From assembly GCF_901709675.1 (NCBI RefSeq), contig NC_051096.1, forward strand, positions 8,027,001 to 8,091,000: DNA of 64,000 bases, given 5' to 3'. This document shows, piece by piece, positions 11,013 through 24,384 of this stretch. A model generated the notes under the pieces. That model saw only the letters and a list, made by a program, of their open reading frames with translations, made no database searches and was not told the DNA's origin. The position numbers and the translations under genes were made by a program. Origin of the DNA: Syngnathus acus. Lineage: Eukaryota; Chordata; Actinopteri; Syngnathiformes; Syngnathidae. The first letter of the stretch is position 1. Each line of letters opens with the position of its first letter.

Positions 11013-11583
11013 TAAGAATCCTGAGTCAACTAATGGAAAGCTTTGCAAAACCACAAATTGATCACGTTGTCCTTTTTTTGAGGTGTAAGCATTTTACACA
11101 AAGACATCCACTGTCAGCTTTGTTTTTTTTTTGGGGGGGGGGGGGTAAATTATATGTGGCAGAACAAATCTGTAGCAAATAAACTGGGGTCAGACAGTAA
11201 GAAGCTGTTTTCATCTCACGGATGACAGAAAGGGTGGGGGATAAATACAGAAAAATGACAGCGGGGTTATTTTTCTTCCCATTTGGCCACTGCTGGGTGT
11301 CTGATTGCACACCGCCTGATTGCACACCGCCTGGACGAGTCCACACTCGGGCCTGACCCTGTCAATGTATAGACCCGGAAGCTTTGGGCTGTGAGCGATG
11401 TGATTTACGTTAAACACGCTTCAGCGGTTTATAGGTGTTAGAGGGCTGCTAAGCATGTGATGGATAGACACGCGCACACACACACATTCAAAGAGCGTGC
11501 TGGAGAAAAGGAGAAATCATCTCCCCAAGTCCCCACCTTGCTGTTTCATCGCAAGTGTCAAAAACCGCTTCTGTGACACTCAC

Positions 11584-11690
11584 CTCGCCTTCTCTGTGCC
11601 ATGGCCTCCCATTCTGAGGGTACTTGCTCTGACTCTGCCGCTTCTTTTGGCCTCCGTCGGCAAATTTACACAGCAACGGCTCGGTGGGAG
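11584..11690 (-). CDS. rbms3: rbms3 coding exon: basic linker after RRM2
   Basis: This 107-bp internal exon carries two bases of a split codon followed by 35 codons, from PTEPLLCKFADGG to GRPWHREGE. LLCKFADGGQKKRQ is a near-invariant stretch in RBMS proteins: it is the last beta strand of RRM2 followed by a Lys/Arg-rich tail, which probably adds RNA contacts (inference). QSQSKYPQNGRPWHREGE resembles RBMS3 (QNQSKYTQNGRPW) more than RBMS1. The acceptor is CTTCTGCAG/CTCCC. The donor GAG/GTGAGT is near-perfect and leaves phase 0. Reading on past the donor gives a shadow ORF ending about 11488, which is intron and not protein. Confidence 0.96.
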
Positions 11691-12901
11691 CTGCAGAAGC
11701 ACAAAGAGAGAGGACAAAGGCGCGTTAGAGAGGACCGCCACATCCTGTGACCCCAGTGTGGCCCTTTGAACTGCACTCCAAATCTCTTCCTCCTCCTCTC
11801 TGGCCTTGCATGGAGCTCTCAGGCAAAATTCCCAGATGGCTGATGTTGGCAGGCTCAGCCGAGCCCATCCCAAGCTGGCTGGCAGCGCATGAAAGCGCAT
11901 TGGCGGCTATTGTTGAAATAATATAGTAATCGCTCCTGTAAATACCTCTGAGATGGTTATGTGGGACCGATCTGTCAGTGGAAGCTTATTTCGACAAGGC
12001 GTTCCTGTTTGCTCTAATCCCATTGTGTTTTACTTAAACAGCCACGGTGTCTTTTATTTGAAATGTTATGCCTTTTCTTCCTCCCTCGCTGAGAAGCCAT
12101 CATAGCAATCATCTGACTGGACTGTGTCATTAATGTGAAATGAGCATGTTACGTGATTAAAAAAACAACAACAATGTTTCCATCTACCCTGTACAATTAC
12201 TCGGCATGAAACAAAACAAATGATTTGCACAGTGATTAGAAATGGTCATGATTCATCACAATTGCTCATTGTATCTGCAGCCTAAAGGGCCTTCCATATG
12301 TTGTGTAAATAAAGAACACACGAGCAAAGCAAACGTTTCTGTCGAACCTTTTTAAATGATTAAGTGCAATATATCTTTTTAGAAATTCAATTCACCCAGT
12401 TTTCCCAAATGAAGGATTAAATCATTACTCTTTCAATTATGGTATATATATATCTTTTTTTTTTTCAGCTTTGGAATGATATGCGTAACATATTAAATCG
12501 ATATTAAAATGTTGAGTAAATAAATATCCTTAAATAGCCTTTTTTTATGCATTATAAAAAATACAGTATAGTATTAGATTGTTTTTCAAATTTTCTCTTC
12601 CTCAGTTGAGTTATAAAAACACACCTATGACGCAGTAAAATTGTATACAACTGCAAACCACAAGCACAATCATAAACATTTTGTCAAGACTATCTAAAAT
12701 ACTGCAATACTTCAGTTTTAGCTGCATCTCTTTTACTGGATGATTTAGACCACTACATGGGAGCACCTGAGCTCCAGGCCAGCACACATTGAGTCAGTGA
12801 TCTTATCCAAACAGTCCTGCGGTGCACCTGTTGGCCTGTAAGGGACCTGACAGCTCTCCTGTCATCACATTCGCATTACGAGCCTGGCGACTCGTGACAA
12901 C

Positions 12902-12934
12902 GCGGCCGGCCGGCCGGCTGCCGGCAGGCCGGCC
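12902..12934. repeat. GGCC-rich palindromic tract
   Basis: A run of GGCC/CCGG units with a GCTGCCGGCAG core reads nearly the same on both strands and could fold into a stable hairpin. Surrounding sequence is of ordinary composition. No function is assigned. Confidence 0.8.
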
Positions 12935-15539
12935 AGGTGACACGGCTGCCAGGAGACGTTTTATTGTGCTTGTGCCGCAGATGACACCAACAAAAAGAAC
13001 TGCTGACGCTTTCATCTCCACTCGCAGATGTTACGAGGCCTTGATAGTCATAACGTATCATATTTCTGAAGCAAAAAAAATAAAAATAAAAATGATGCCG
13101 AATAAATTGAGGACAATAAATCACCAATAAAAGCCATGAGAGCATATGACAAGGGACTGGTGCAGCTTAATGAAATGATTTGGGCATTAATGAGCTCACG
13201 TGATTTGTGGATGAATTCAATTTTTCTGACGTCATTTCAGCTAGTGCAGACTGTATTGAACTGCTGCAAGCCATTGATTTCAATTGGTTAACCCTGATCA
13301 AGTTTGATCAAGCAGGTGAAGTGAAGCTTCGTAGTAAGGCAACACTCACAAAGTTGGACATATAATCTTCCTAAATGTCTTGTTAGAGTCAATAATTAGG
13401 ATTCGGGAAGATCTGAGATGGTTTGTCTAACCCCTGATTAATTGAGGAATTGATTAAGAGGCATGTCTCATTACCTTTGTCCATGTAATGTATTTCACAC
13501 GTGCATTGTGGCTGTTTAAAAGGTTGAGCTAAGAATCAATCTGCAAAAATGTCAACAACATCCACTAACAAGGTTGTCAAGAGGAGAGAAAGAGAAAAAA
13601 AAACACTTTTCAAGTTGATAACACATGCAGATGTGTGTGTGCTGAGATGAAGCCATGCAAAACAACACATGGTTCAATACTGAAGATACAGCAATGGATT
13701 TTTGCTCATTAGCAGACACTTTAGCTCACAGTAAATTGCGCCAATAAATACGTGCGGATGTACTAAAGATTAGTCTTTGAAATGAAAACTTTGCAAATTT
13801 CACTTATTAGCGCTGTTTTTTTTCTAACGAAAGCAGAAGACTTTTTAAAAATCGATTTCAATCATTTTTGAAGGTTATTTTTCAATAAGCAATGCACTTG
13901 ATTACTCGATTCATTTTCAAGCGGAGGAAATCCAGGTATTACTTGACTTCTCCAATTTGCTCACATAAGTTCTACGAGGCACTTAAGTAAAAAGCTGTCG
14001 TTAAAAACAAACAATTTAGCTCGGTGAAATGTTCCGTTAACGGTGTCTAGCGGTCCTTGGCTCAAATTGATACCAGTTAAGCATCTCCGAGAAGCCAGCC
14101 GCTTGGACATCTTGAGCCGTTTTTATTGCGAGGATGTGTTGGAGAGCACAAGGATAAGGAAGAACGGAGAAGACATTGTTTTATTGGAATTCAGATGTTC
14201 TCTGACGCTGCTCCGGGGTATCTCTAATTGGATCAACAACTGTCTGATTCCCATCAGCCAGCTTGACCTGTCTGCCCACATTGGGAAGGCAGTATTTATG
14301 GGAAAGAAGGAGGGAGAGGGAGGGAGGGAGGGCGAGTGAGACGGGCGGGCAGACAGGAAGACAATCGAAGACCAAAGGAGAAACAACACATTTCGAGAAA
14401 TAGCTTCTAATCAAGCAAGTAGCTTCCACCAGAGCGGTCACGCACGGCGGCCTTTTAAACGAAAACTAACACGGCACCAAACCGCTAACAATAAACTGCA
14501 AAACGACGGTACGCTTGCTAAGTGTCTAATGTGTTTTTATTACAGCCAATATCCCTTACAGAATCAATATACTAAACCACTCGGACGGCAAATAGTCAAC
14601 ATGATTCATTAAAAAAAAAAAAATCACAATTAAATTGAAATAGCTTGAAATAGCAGCGGCAGCATTTCCTGCCTGGCAGTGTTGGAGAAGCACAATCGTT
14701 AGTGCCCCGGAGCCAGATTAATAAATTGCACATGGCAACCATGCCAAGTCCACTGTTTGAATGGCAAATTACTGCGCAGACAGCATTGTTCTCTAAGACA
14801 GAACAAGATGAAACACATGGGCTTGCTCCGAAGAATTACGACCTGTTTATTTAGACATCCGCTTCTGTGGCAATATTTTCTGCATTTTTAGATTGCTGCA
14901 ATGAACAAAGGGAGGGGGGGAAGAAAAAAAAACATGACTTTCTGCTTTAGAGACAGAGGCGGGATTGTACAGCACAGAACGTGGTATACTCGCTCTTCTG
15001 ACTAACACAGCAGCTGCTGTCCCACTTCGAGCAAACATCAAGCGCCCTCGTAAAGACAAACATGAAATTGTTTCCAGTTGCTTGGAGAGTGACATATTTA
15101 CATTTCTCTACGCATAGGATGAACACATCCTAAGTTCACTCAATTCGGACATTCTCATCCTAAGGTGTCTTAATATAGCATAACAAATGGAAAAAAAATT
15201 CAAAAACCGCTGCCATCATTCTGTCGCAATGTAAAAATGCCGTTATCTGTTTAAAAGGACAGAACAGTTCCCAAGTAGGGAAGGAAGAAAGGAAGGAAGA
15301 CAACAGCCGGAGCCCTAAAGGTGCACCTCTGACAGATCACAGTCGATACTGCTCACAAGGGCCGCACTGTCCTCGCATCCTTCAGCATGGAAATTAAAAG
15401 AGTCCGCAAGAGGTTTTGCTGACGGGGATGGCGCGCGCGCACGCACGTGACTCGGTGACAAGGCCTGATAAATGGAATGCGGCGCTGAGAGGAGAGCATG
15501 GCAAAACAATGTGCAACAAACGAGAGATGCTGAGAATAC

Positions 15540-15715
15540 ATCGGAGTAGTGGTCTGCCTCGCAGCGGAAAGATCTTGGTTCAAATCCCATGTTGGGTTTT
15601 CTCGAATAGAAGTGTCGTTTGTGTCTACGCTGCCGCCTGCCGACCAATCAAATGCGTACTTCTCGCCGTGCTAGGCTCGAGCTCACCCTAATGAGGACAA
15701 AACGACGGGCGGCAT
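15540..15715 (+). repeat. Dispersed fish repeat with tRNA-like head (degenerate, most of a copy)
   Basis: GTAGTGGTCTGCCTCGCAGC followed by TTGGTTCAAATCCC looks like a tRNA-derived A-box/B-box head. It is followed by TGTTGGGTTTTCTCG and a tail with GACCAATCAAATGCGTAC, CTTCTCGCC, TAGGCTCGAGCTC and CCTAATGAGGACAAAACG. The same order is found in an abundant teleost repeat ending ...GATAGGCTCCAGC...CCCTAGTGAGGATAAGCGG. It is too diverged to be a tRNA gene. Confidence 0.6.
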
Positions 15716-17059
15716 ACAGAGTCTATTGATCTGCCATTACTCCACATTTCCCATAGAGGGCCCCTACAGCACACCAAGCACTCCAAGCCTGAGATGATAT
15801 TATGGATTAGAGCCAGGGAAGAGCCGTGAACGTGGGTGGCAGAGGCCTGATCGATGAACTGTTGCAACCCTTGAAGAGTGATGTGATGTAGGTTACCGCT
15901 GACGTGCTAATCCATCTATACTGAAGTCTCTTTTCTGTCTCCCACAATTGCATCTGTCCGTCCAGAGCCATATAGTATATATATATTTAAAAAAAAAAAA
16001 AAATACTTGGTGACTATCTGTTCCATGTGTGGTCAACTGGATTTTTGCACATTCAGCATGTCACACTCCCATGGCGATTACACACAAACAAGAGTTATGT
16101 GAATGTTCATGGCCACCAATCCGGAAAATTTGATGCACAAATGAACATTTCGAGCAGAATGTGCCAACGCCATTTCATTAAACAGAGCAGTTTGGTGTAG
16201 TTTGATGGTTTTCTGTTGTCAGTTGCTCTTTTTAAAAGGGGGCATAACTTATGGCTAGCGCCACACACGGTGGCCCATAACACTAACATCTTGTTTCCAG
16301 TAAAATGACACAGCTGGCCAGTGCGGCAATTACATGTGACCACAATGTACTTGGCTCAACATTAGCATACTATGAGAATGAAAACACTATTGGTGTAGTG
16401 GAGACAAAATAACATCCCGGTTAAAGACAACAACAACAACACAATTCACATCCAGCATTTAAACATGAATCTGGTGGAGCTTTGCCAGTAAACCCGGGAT
16501 TACTCCTTGAAAGGTGTCACACTAATGCATTTTAATATTTCTTAACAGCAGTTATGGGGAAAAAAATCTTGGCTTCTCTTACACACACATAAGTGTCAAG
16601 TTCCCCTAAAAAGTACACAATTTCATTTGAAATGATGCCATAACACTTTCAAAAAATCTCACGCTACTGGTCTTGTTTCTCTTTGCTCCTTTAAGTAGAA
16701 ACTGCACTATTTTTTGGTTCTCAGACACTTTTAGCTGTGGTGAACAGACTCCGCCTGTGGGCTTCTCTCCCGTCTGTGTCACTGCCTGTGTGGGCTGACG
16801 CTGAAACTAACCCTGTCCCTGTTAGCCCAGTATTATAACACTGCCGACACCTCCGGTGACCTGCGAAACCTCCCATCTACACAGATGAATCGGACAGATT
16901 GTAATTCAGTGGAACTGCCCATGCACCTGACCCACAGTAAACATTTATCAGATTATTGATGGCATTGTTGCAGGTAAACCATAAAAATGAGCTTGACACT
17001 TAAAAGGCAGAAGACCTCCCTCCACCGAGACTGATTCCTTTTCTGTATTTCGATCCAAC

Positions 17060-17095
17060 ATGTCTGTTTTGAGGGTCAGGGTTCAAATCTCGGCA
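17060..17095 (+). repeat. Dispersed repeat fragment, tRNA-like B box
   Basis: ATGTCTGTTTTGAGGGTCAG followed by GGTTCAAATCTCGGC resembles the head of the same tRNA-headed repeat seen at about 15.55 kb. No acceptor stem pairing is visible, so it is not a tRNA gene. Confidence 0.4.
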
Positions 17096-20000
17096 GGCAA
17101 GAAAGCAAAGCGGGATAAGGCCTTTTGATGAGACAATGAGGTCCAGGATAAGGAAGCTGATCGGTCGGCTCCATGGGTGTATTTAAAGACAAGCTTTTGG
17201 CCGTCATCCGTGCTATTTTCGGGGCACCGCTGCTTGACCTTTAAAGAGTTACGCAAATTCACACCCAAGGTGCATTTCAAACAGCCCACTATTGTTGGCC
17301 GAAGAGGAAATCAAACGAAACATTGGATTTTAGGGGCCTATCTAAATGGTACCGTGCTTCCCATTTATGATCAGTGCTGGTCCAGGGATTTAAAACGACT
17401 TTTCACTTAACCTTAACCTTTAGGCTACCACTGCCTGTAAATTGATTATGACAGCTCAACAGGCAGGAAATATGCTGGAAAAATGAATGGAAGAAGCAGC
17501 AGAATGGTGGATTCAAAAAATCAGAAAGGCCCTGTGGGATAACTCCGTTTCCTTCCATTGTGCGTCCAGTAAGAATGATATAGACAGTCAAGAAAATGAA
17601 ATTACAGTCTGATAAATGAATTTCCAATAAAGATCCCTCAAAACAAAATCCAGAGGTGATCAATACACCAGAGTCGGACACCAGTGCGGGCTGAAGCCGC
17701 ACAAGCAGTCGGATCAATTATGATACTGCTGATTGACGGTCAATACCGACCGTGTCGTTGATTTACGGAGACGGAAAGCTGAATATTAAAACGGGAACAT
17801 TCTGGAAGTGTGCGCACAGGTCACCCCTTTATTAGAAGGATCGGGGATCGATAGAGTTGCGGCGTGGCTGATTGGGGATCAGGTGACTTTGTGACAAGCC
17901 GCAAGAGAAGATTTGCTTGGCTGCACTCACACTGTCCCAGCTGGCAGTGGAGAGTTGCAGAGCCCGTCATTAAAATGGCGCTAAAATCCACCAGTTGAGA
18001 GAAGCTACAGAAGGGGAAACAAAATGAACCTTTACACAGACTTCTCGGATCTGGATCATATCAATATTTTGCATTTCATGCACATTTGATGTGTCTTTCA
18101 TTTGTCGCTGATCAATGACATCATTTGATCAAGCATTTCAGGTGCAATGTTTCACATTCATCTGCGACGGGCCCACCACAAATGAATTTTTGCCATGACG
18201 AAAAGATTTTGGCGCACCCGGTCAATATGTAATTCTTGTAATAAATTGCATTGCTGCACAGAAAGCCGCCTTGCTGCCAAAGCTACACGACCACTCATTA
18301 GTCTTTGATCATACTAGTTTCCTGTCAAAAAGCAATTCATCAATCCATCTTTTGTTCGAAAACATGCAAAAGAGTCGAGAGAGCACGGCCCTCTCCCATT
18401 CATACATTTGACGTAAAGCGTTGGGTATGCCACGGCAGGCATTATCAGTAAATTAAACATGTGGCTTAGCTTTCGAAGAATACATATACTCCCTGTCCCA
18501 TCTCGAAAGTGTGTTCCACCCTATTACGTACTGTCAGCTTGAGTTATGTCCGCAAATGCCGACAAGGTTTCTTATCCACGCCGTGACTGGCGTGGCAGAT
18601 GTTTTGACAATTTAAGCAAAGGTCCGGGCACACACAGTAATCACAGCTTGTCATGTTGGCCCATCGCATCCCGAGCGGTCTCTCATGACTTTCCTGTTTT
18701 ATCCAGAGTGGCCTGAAATGTTAGCCTCCGTGCCCGCAGGGAACTGAGTGTAAACATAGCCTCAAACAGCATTTTATTTATGAAGTGTATTGAGCGAGTA
18801 AGGAAAAAATAGTTCCAAATCTGAACAAATAGAGGCGTGTTCTAGAACACATTGTGTTCAAACTTGGAGGTTCCACGCTTAAATGACAAAAAGAGTGGGG
18901 ATCATCAACAGAGAAACAAGGAGGTGGGAATAACGTCATGAGGTGTCAAGAAGTTGGAAAGCATCCACTTTGTCCTCCTTTTGTCAGATAGAAGATGTGC
19001 TTCTCAACTTCAAACAGTGCATTAGAAATCCTCAAGAGTAATCATTTATTCATTTTGAGGTATTCTCTTTGTTCTAAAAAAAACAAAAACACTTGACACC
19101 AAGCTCACTTTCCAAAATCCACATAGCTCTCGTGTCAGACATTCATCACCAGATGATTACACCGGCATCCCATATTTGCACGTCAGTCTTAGGAAACATG
19201 ATGCCAAGTCGGCCATCTTAATTCCACAATAGCACGAGTTTTGCCTGTTGATTAGAAGCACCTGCGGCTAAAAGCAAACTGTGACACGGTTTCTACTTTC
19301 TGGATTTCAATTTAAAGACCATCGTAACATATTCATGCGGGAGATTAGGGCAAAATCTCACATTGTCTCCTTTTATACTCCTGTTATTCGTTTGACTATA
19401 TTAAAACAACTCAAACATACGGGGCTGTCCATTTCCATTCCAAGATTTCAGTAGCATTTATTTATTCATCAGCTTTAGCAGCCACGCATCACAATAAAAA
19501 TACAAATCAGGGCAGGTTTCGCAGATAGAAAAGCTTATTTGGAGTCTGCCTGAATTTCTCAGACGTAATGGAAGGCTTTGTTTTTCTCAGCCGGCATTAA
19601 TGGATGGTAATCAATATGGGAGAGCCATGTTCTCCACGTGTCCTGACCCTTGGGAAAACACTGAGCGCTAATGCGGGAGGGCAACATCGATATCTCGCGT
19701 AGCTTCCCAAACCCCGAGCCCAAGCGTAGCTTCTGCATCTTCCTGCAAAGTTGAAGGGAATGAAGCCCGGGAATTGTGAAAGCGGGCTTCGCTTTCATAA
19801 TCGTACACTCCCACATCCGAATGCGATGGTGAGCACACGGTGGAATGGGCTCTCATCTGTCACCAACGGCAACCGACCCAGCAGCCGCGGCGACGAGCAG
19901 CCTAATTGGGGGAGCTGATGAGGTCTGATGAGGCCGGTACTTATTGAATTCCCCGGCCTGTTATTTAGATAATGCTGAAGAGGAACGGTCTCCTCTCATC

Positions 20001-20264
20001 TTTCCCATTCGCCGTCTCAGCAGGGGTCTCTTGGCTAATCCACTCTTGTTTGTAATGGCTGTGGGAACAGTGAGGATTTGGACATGCTTTCTCCTTTCCA
20101 GCAAATATCTAACACTCCCCACGGTTGATTTTACTCAATTATGCGCCAATTTCCCCTTACTAGATCTCAACACTCGCCGGAATCCCTTTTATCCAGTGTT
20201 TTGTTCCCGATTTTGTGTGGGGGAATTGGTGATTGAAAAAAAATCAACTCAACTGTAAATAGAA

Positions 20265-20282
20265 GGTAGGTAGGTAGGTAGG
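20265..20282. repeat. GGTA tetranucleotide repeat
   Basis: Four and a half GGTA units, followed within about 60 bases by CCATCCTTCCATCCAC, possibly the end of a dispersed repeat. Confidence 0.85.
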
Positions 20283-21695
20283 AAGGGATTACCTCAGAGT
20301 TACGTTTGATGTGACCAGCAGTTGGCAGTTTTAATCTGAAATATCCATCCTTCCATCCACTTTTTGGACCCTATACAGTCGCGTTTGAGTTCCCATGTAA
20401 GAACATAGAAAGTCCATCCAAGGTCACGGTCAGACGTTGAAGAACAGATGGCTGAATAACAGGACACAAACTAATTTGCTGCCTGAGACTGGAAAGGGAG
20501 AAGGAGAGAATGCATGCAAGCAAGCACAGAGGGGTGCCAAGAATTCGACTGGGCTACTACAGAACATCAAAAAGTGATCAAATGAATATTGCTTCTGCTG
20601 GCTGATGACCAATTGTATGGGTCAAATGTTTGAATGGTTGACACCAAGAAGGACAAAAGGGTCATTTACCGTGGCGCTGCGGCTTTCAAGTGGGGTGGGT
20701 GGAGACATGCGAGGCGGTGGGGTGGCATTTCAAAGCTTACATGAAGAAGCTACAATGAGGAGTTCACCAGGGGCAGCGTGAATCAATAGCAGCTCGACTT
20801 GGAAATCTGCTGTATAATCCTTGATCTCCAAGGCCATTTACTTTGCAGCATGAAATTGGATACACCCTGACGACATGGCTCCTCAGCCCCTCCTACCCAG
20901 AGCCGGCAGCTCACTCAACAAATAAGACATCCTGAAAAATTGATCTGGATGAATCTGCGGCTAGATTATGTCTGTGGCTAAAAAGATATGACTGGCTCCA
21001 TGTTGGTCTTAAATCTGTTTGTGCATGCCTAACAGGATCAGGACAGGCTCTGTTGAACGGCGTAACATATTGGCTCTCAAATCAAAACGGCGTGTTTGGG
21101 GAAGAGAAGAGTCAAATGTAATTAGGGCACCGCCAAGTGTTGAATATCACTGGCGAGACATTTCAATTGAACAATTCTACTAGCATAGAGTCATGCTTAC
21201 TTGGCATCCCGCCCAAGCAATATTGCTGCCAAAGACCGTCCAATATGTCAACCTATGTATTATTTTGTGACTGACTTTGTTTTCCAAAACTGACATAACT
21301 GAAGAAAATCACAAGATAAATGAATATTGTGTAGCAAATATATTTTGACTTGGCTTTGCGCCCTTAGCTGGTGCCTGATTGGGGACGGACAGTTGTAGTC
21401 AGATTCATACTTTGCACCTGGCTGGCGCACAGGCGAGAGAACAGAGTAGTGGCAATTACCAGACTTCTCCGGCTATATGCTGCAAACTGGGCCAGCTCTG
21501 CTCTGCTGTACTTCACTCTGAAGGCTGTCTTAGGGCCAAACCGGAGGTAATGAAAGCAACACACTTCTAATGGACTATTGATGTGTGGGTGTGTGTGAAA
21601 GCGCTACAAAGCAAGTAGCAAGGGACAAATATTTTTCTTCTGCTGCTGGGATTTTTAGATTTTCTCGCCTTTTTGCAACGCCATCTACATCAGGG

Positions 21696-21722
21696 ATGGA
21701 TGGATGGATGGATGGATGGATG
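21696..21722. repeat. GGAT microsatellite, short
   Basis: About six GGAT units, the same motif as the large array at 6.6 kb. Confidence 0.9.
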
Positions 21723-24314
21723 AGGAGCTTTGATGATAACGAGAGCCGCGTATGCTTTATACAACAGCAGCCTCCACCAGCTGAGCAAAAACAAGGGAAA
21801 TGATACCGCAGACTCCACGATGCTACTTAGCAATAACATACTGAAGATTTATCCTCTAAAACCGGTGGACTGCTCTGATATTACTCCAGCCGTAAAGAAC
21901 AGTAAAAACTCGTCATTATGCATCGTCTTCGTGTGCACAGAGAACGGTGCCATGTTGCTCTGCTAAATAGTGAGCCGGCCATATTTAAAGGGAATGACAG
22001 GAAGCGCTTTAATTAGCAGTGAGCAAAGTCGGCCGTAAAAGCCCCCACAGTGGCGCAGCCCGCCCACTGTCAGATCCCCCAACCTACCAAATGATCAATA
22101 TCGGTCGAACCTACGTCGCAAATTTGCACCGCCCACGACAAAGAATTAACGCCATGCTATCGGCCACAGACGTGCTTCAACTCGTCCTCCATGCTTATAT
22201 TATGCTCAAGCTGTATCAGATATATTGCCTTTTTTGCTTCTTATTGTAGTCATAGTTTGCCATTTCTAATCTGATAAAAGTGCACAACAGTGTTTTGAGA
22301 AACACCAATTATTTAGCCACGCTATACTAGATTTAATGCAAGTAGACCTGCAGCTGTGCTGAGAGAGTGGAGAGAGAAAAGGACAAAAATAGCCTTAGGT
22401 GAGAAGAAAACAAAACGTTGACAAAGCAGGTGTCATTTCCGTCCTCATATGTGAAACTTCCTCGCCTCATGGTTTGGTTCATACACACCTTTCTGTGTGT
22501 GTGTGCGAGTGTTTGCCTCCTACCCTGCTGGCAGAGTGTCGGATGAATGAATGGCTGTCCGTTCCTGCAGGTCTGTTGATGCGACGGAAATAACTCGGCT
22601 GACTAGCGTGACCTCTGCTTGTTCCCACACCGCCTGTGTCCCGTTCTAATGGAGGTTTGCACGCTATTTTTGGGGAGGAAGCAGCTTGATTTATCTCACT
22701 GCCCTCTGCATCCTCGCACACTGACATTGACATGGCCAAGTGTAACTGATACCTGTTTTTTTTTTTTTTTTCTTCCCGATACGCACGACAGGATACAATC
22801 TGTCTTGAGGTCATTATTCCTCCTAGCTTTATAGTATATATAAAAACAAAGTTGACATCTTCAGAGTCATAACTGTATATCAAATTGCATCTGTGTCTAT
22901 GAGTGGTCATAAAACAAAGAAATGGAAAAATACAAGGCGCTCCAGATAAAACTTTGTGACAAGTTTGACAAGTGCAATCGCATGGAAATATCTCAATAGT
23001 TTCAATCATATAATGAACTCTGACCAATCACATAGTGTTTACCGTCTTGGCCTCCCATGTAACCTCAAATGTGCTCAAATAGCACGGAAGACCAACTTCG
23101 CCTGACTCACATTCATTCAACAAGCCTTATACACAGCTACATTTGCAAAAAAATGCATTATTAATCAGATTTATTATGAATTTATGGACATTTTACATTC
23201 CGTGGCCTTGTTGCACTCGACCCGACCTCATAACTGCATCACTTGAAAGTCTAACAGCTTCTTGAAAACTGAGTACGTAAAAGTAAGAGAAAAAGAAAAT
23301 GTAAGTTGTTGAAAAATAAGAGCAGCCTCCGGTTGCTTGTGTTGCTGGCGCTGAAATTGAGGGCACTCAACGTCTCAATAGCGAGAAAAGCTTCAGGCCA
23401 CGGCAGTTGTTTCATTCACTTGCAGCGCTACTCTTATTACATGACACCTTTGTATCAAGTCAGTTACTGAATATTTGGCCCTCCTTCCACAATAAACTTT
23501 TGTTATTGCAAACTTTTCGGAACGCTAGCAAGTTACTGTGAAATATAGCGCCAGTCAGGGGAAATAAAACTACATGGGGGAAAAAAATGTCTAAAATTTC
23601 ATAGACAGAGATCAATGTGATGTGGGTTGGACATTTAGTTACGTTAAAAAAAAAGTCTTCATTTTAATTTTTAATAATAATAAGAATGATAATAACAATA
23701 ATAATATGACAAAGACATTATTTTGGGTTCCATTTTTTTGCGTGTGTGAATATTTCAAAAGCAGTCGTGATGCAAGTCTGCAGAAAAAGAGTCGGCGATG
23801 AAAGACAACAGCAGCAGAAGATAAGAGAGGGAGCGACAGATGAGAAGGAAGAGCTAGGACAACAAAAGGTGCTAAGAGAATTGCTACAGCAGGCGGAGAG
23901 ATAAAGGGGATCAACGGCGGCAGACAGCTGGGCCAGCGGCACACGGGTCAAGCTCAGGAAGCAGCTGAAAAGTCAATGTCACGCTTTTCATCTCGCCTGC
24001 TGCAGATGCAACGGGCCTAAACTTTCCTCAAACGTAACCTTGCCAAAGCACGGCTCGATCCAACTTTCTCCTCTGTTTCGCAACAGCGCCCGTCACTTCT
24101 TCCCCCCTCGTTGCCCTTTCCCATCTGTTCTCGCTGGCCTTCCTCTCCTCTCCAGTCCCGTCACGTTTATTCATCTCGGTCCGCCCCAACACACCATCTT
24201 TCTCATTTACTCAACTTTATGTATCTTTCGCTCACTTTCATCCTGCCTTTCTCTTCATTAGATGTGGATGAGTGGAGAGTCAAGTCCATCATAAGAGCCA
24301 AAACCTGGCAAAGC

Positions 24315-24384
24315 ATCTCCTCTCCTCTCCTCTCCTCTCCTCTCCTCTCCTCTCCTCTCCTCTCCTCTCCTCTCCTCTCCTCTC
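24315..24384. repeat. TCTCC pentanucleotide microsatellite
   Basis: About fourteen uninterrupted TCTCC units, ending at CTCAAGG. Confidence 0.97.

Larger units (their letters stand above)
8947..11583 (-). other. rbms3: rbms3 intron (2,637 bp)
   Basis: This phase 0 intron lies between the linker exon and the 44-bp exon, with donor GTGAGT and acceptor TCTTCTAG. It contains a probable transposon end with a duplicated 16-bp unit near 10.95 kb, a GGGA repeat at 10.2 kb and a T9G13 run at about 11.12-11.14 kb. No exon is seen in it. Confidence 0.9.

Noticed and set aside
11488-11583. Extension of the linker-exon reading frame past 11584
   Set aside because: A strong donor (GAG/GTGAGT) sits at 11584, and the sequence after it does not match RBMS3. 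The next real codons are in the 44-bp exon.
15540-15600. Possible tRNA gene
   Set aside because: The B-box-like GGTTCAAATCC is present, but no cloverleaf pairing is seen and the flanks match a dispersed repeat tail.
17060-17095. Possible tRNA gene
   Set aside because: Only a B-box-like motif is present, with no acceptor or anticodon stem.
22479-23027. 182-residue open frame on the minus strand
   Set aside because: No family resemblance. It runs through a poly-Lys/GT-repeat region inside an rbms3 intron and has no sensible splice context.
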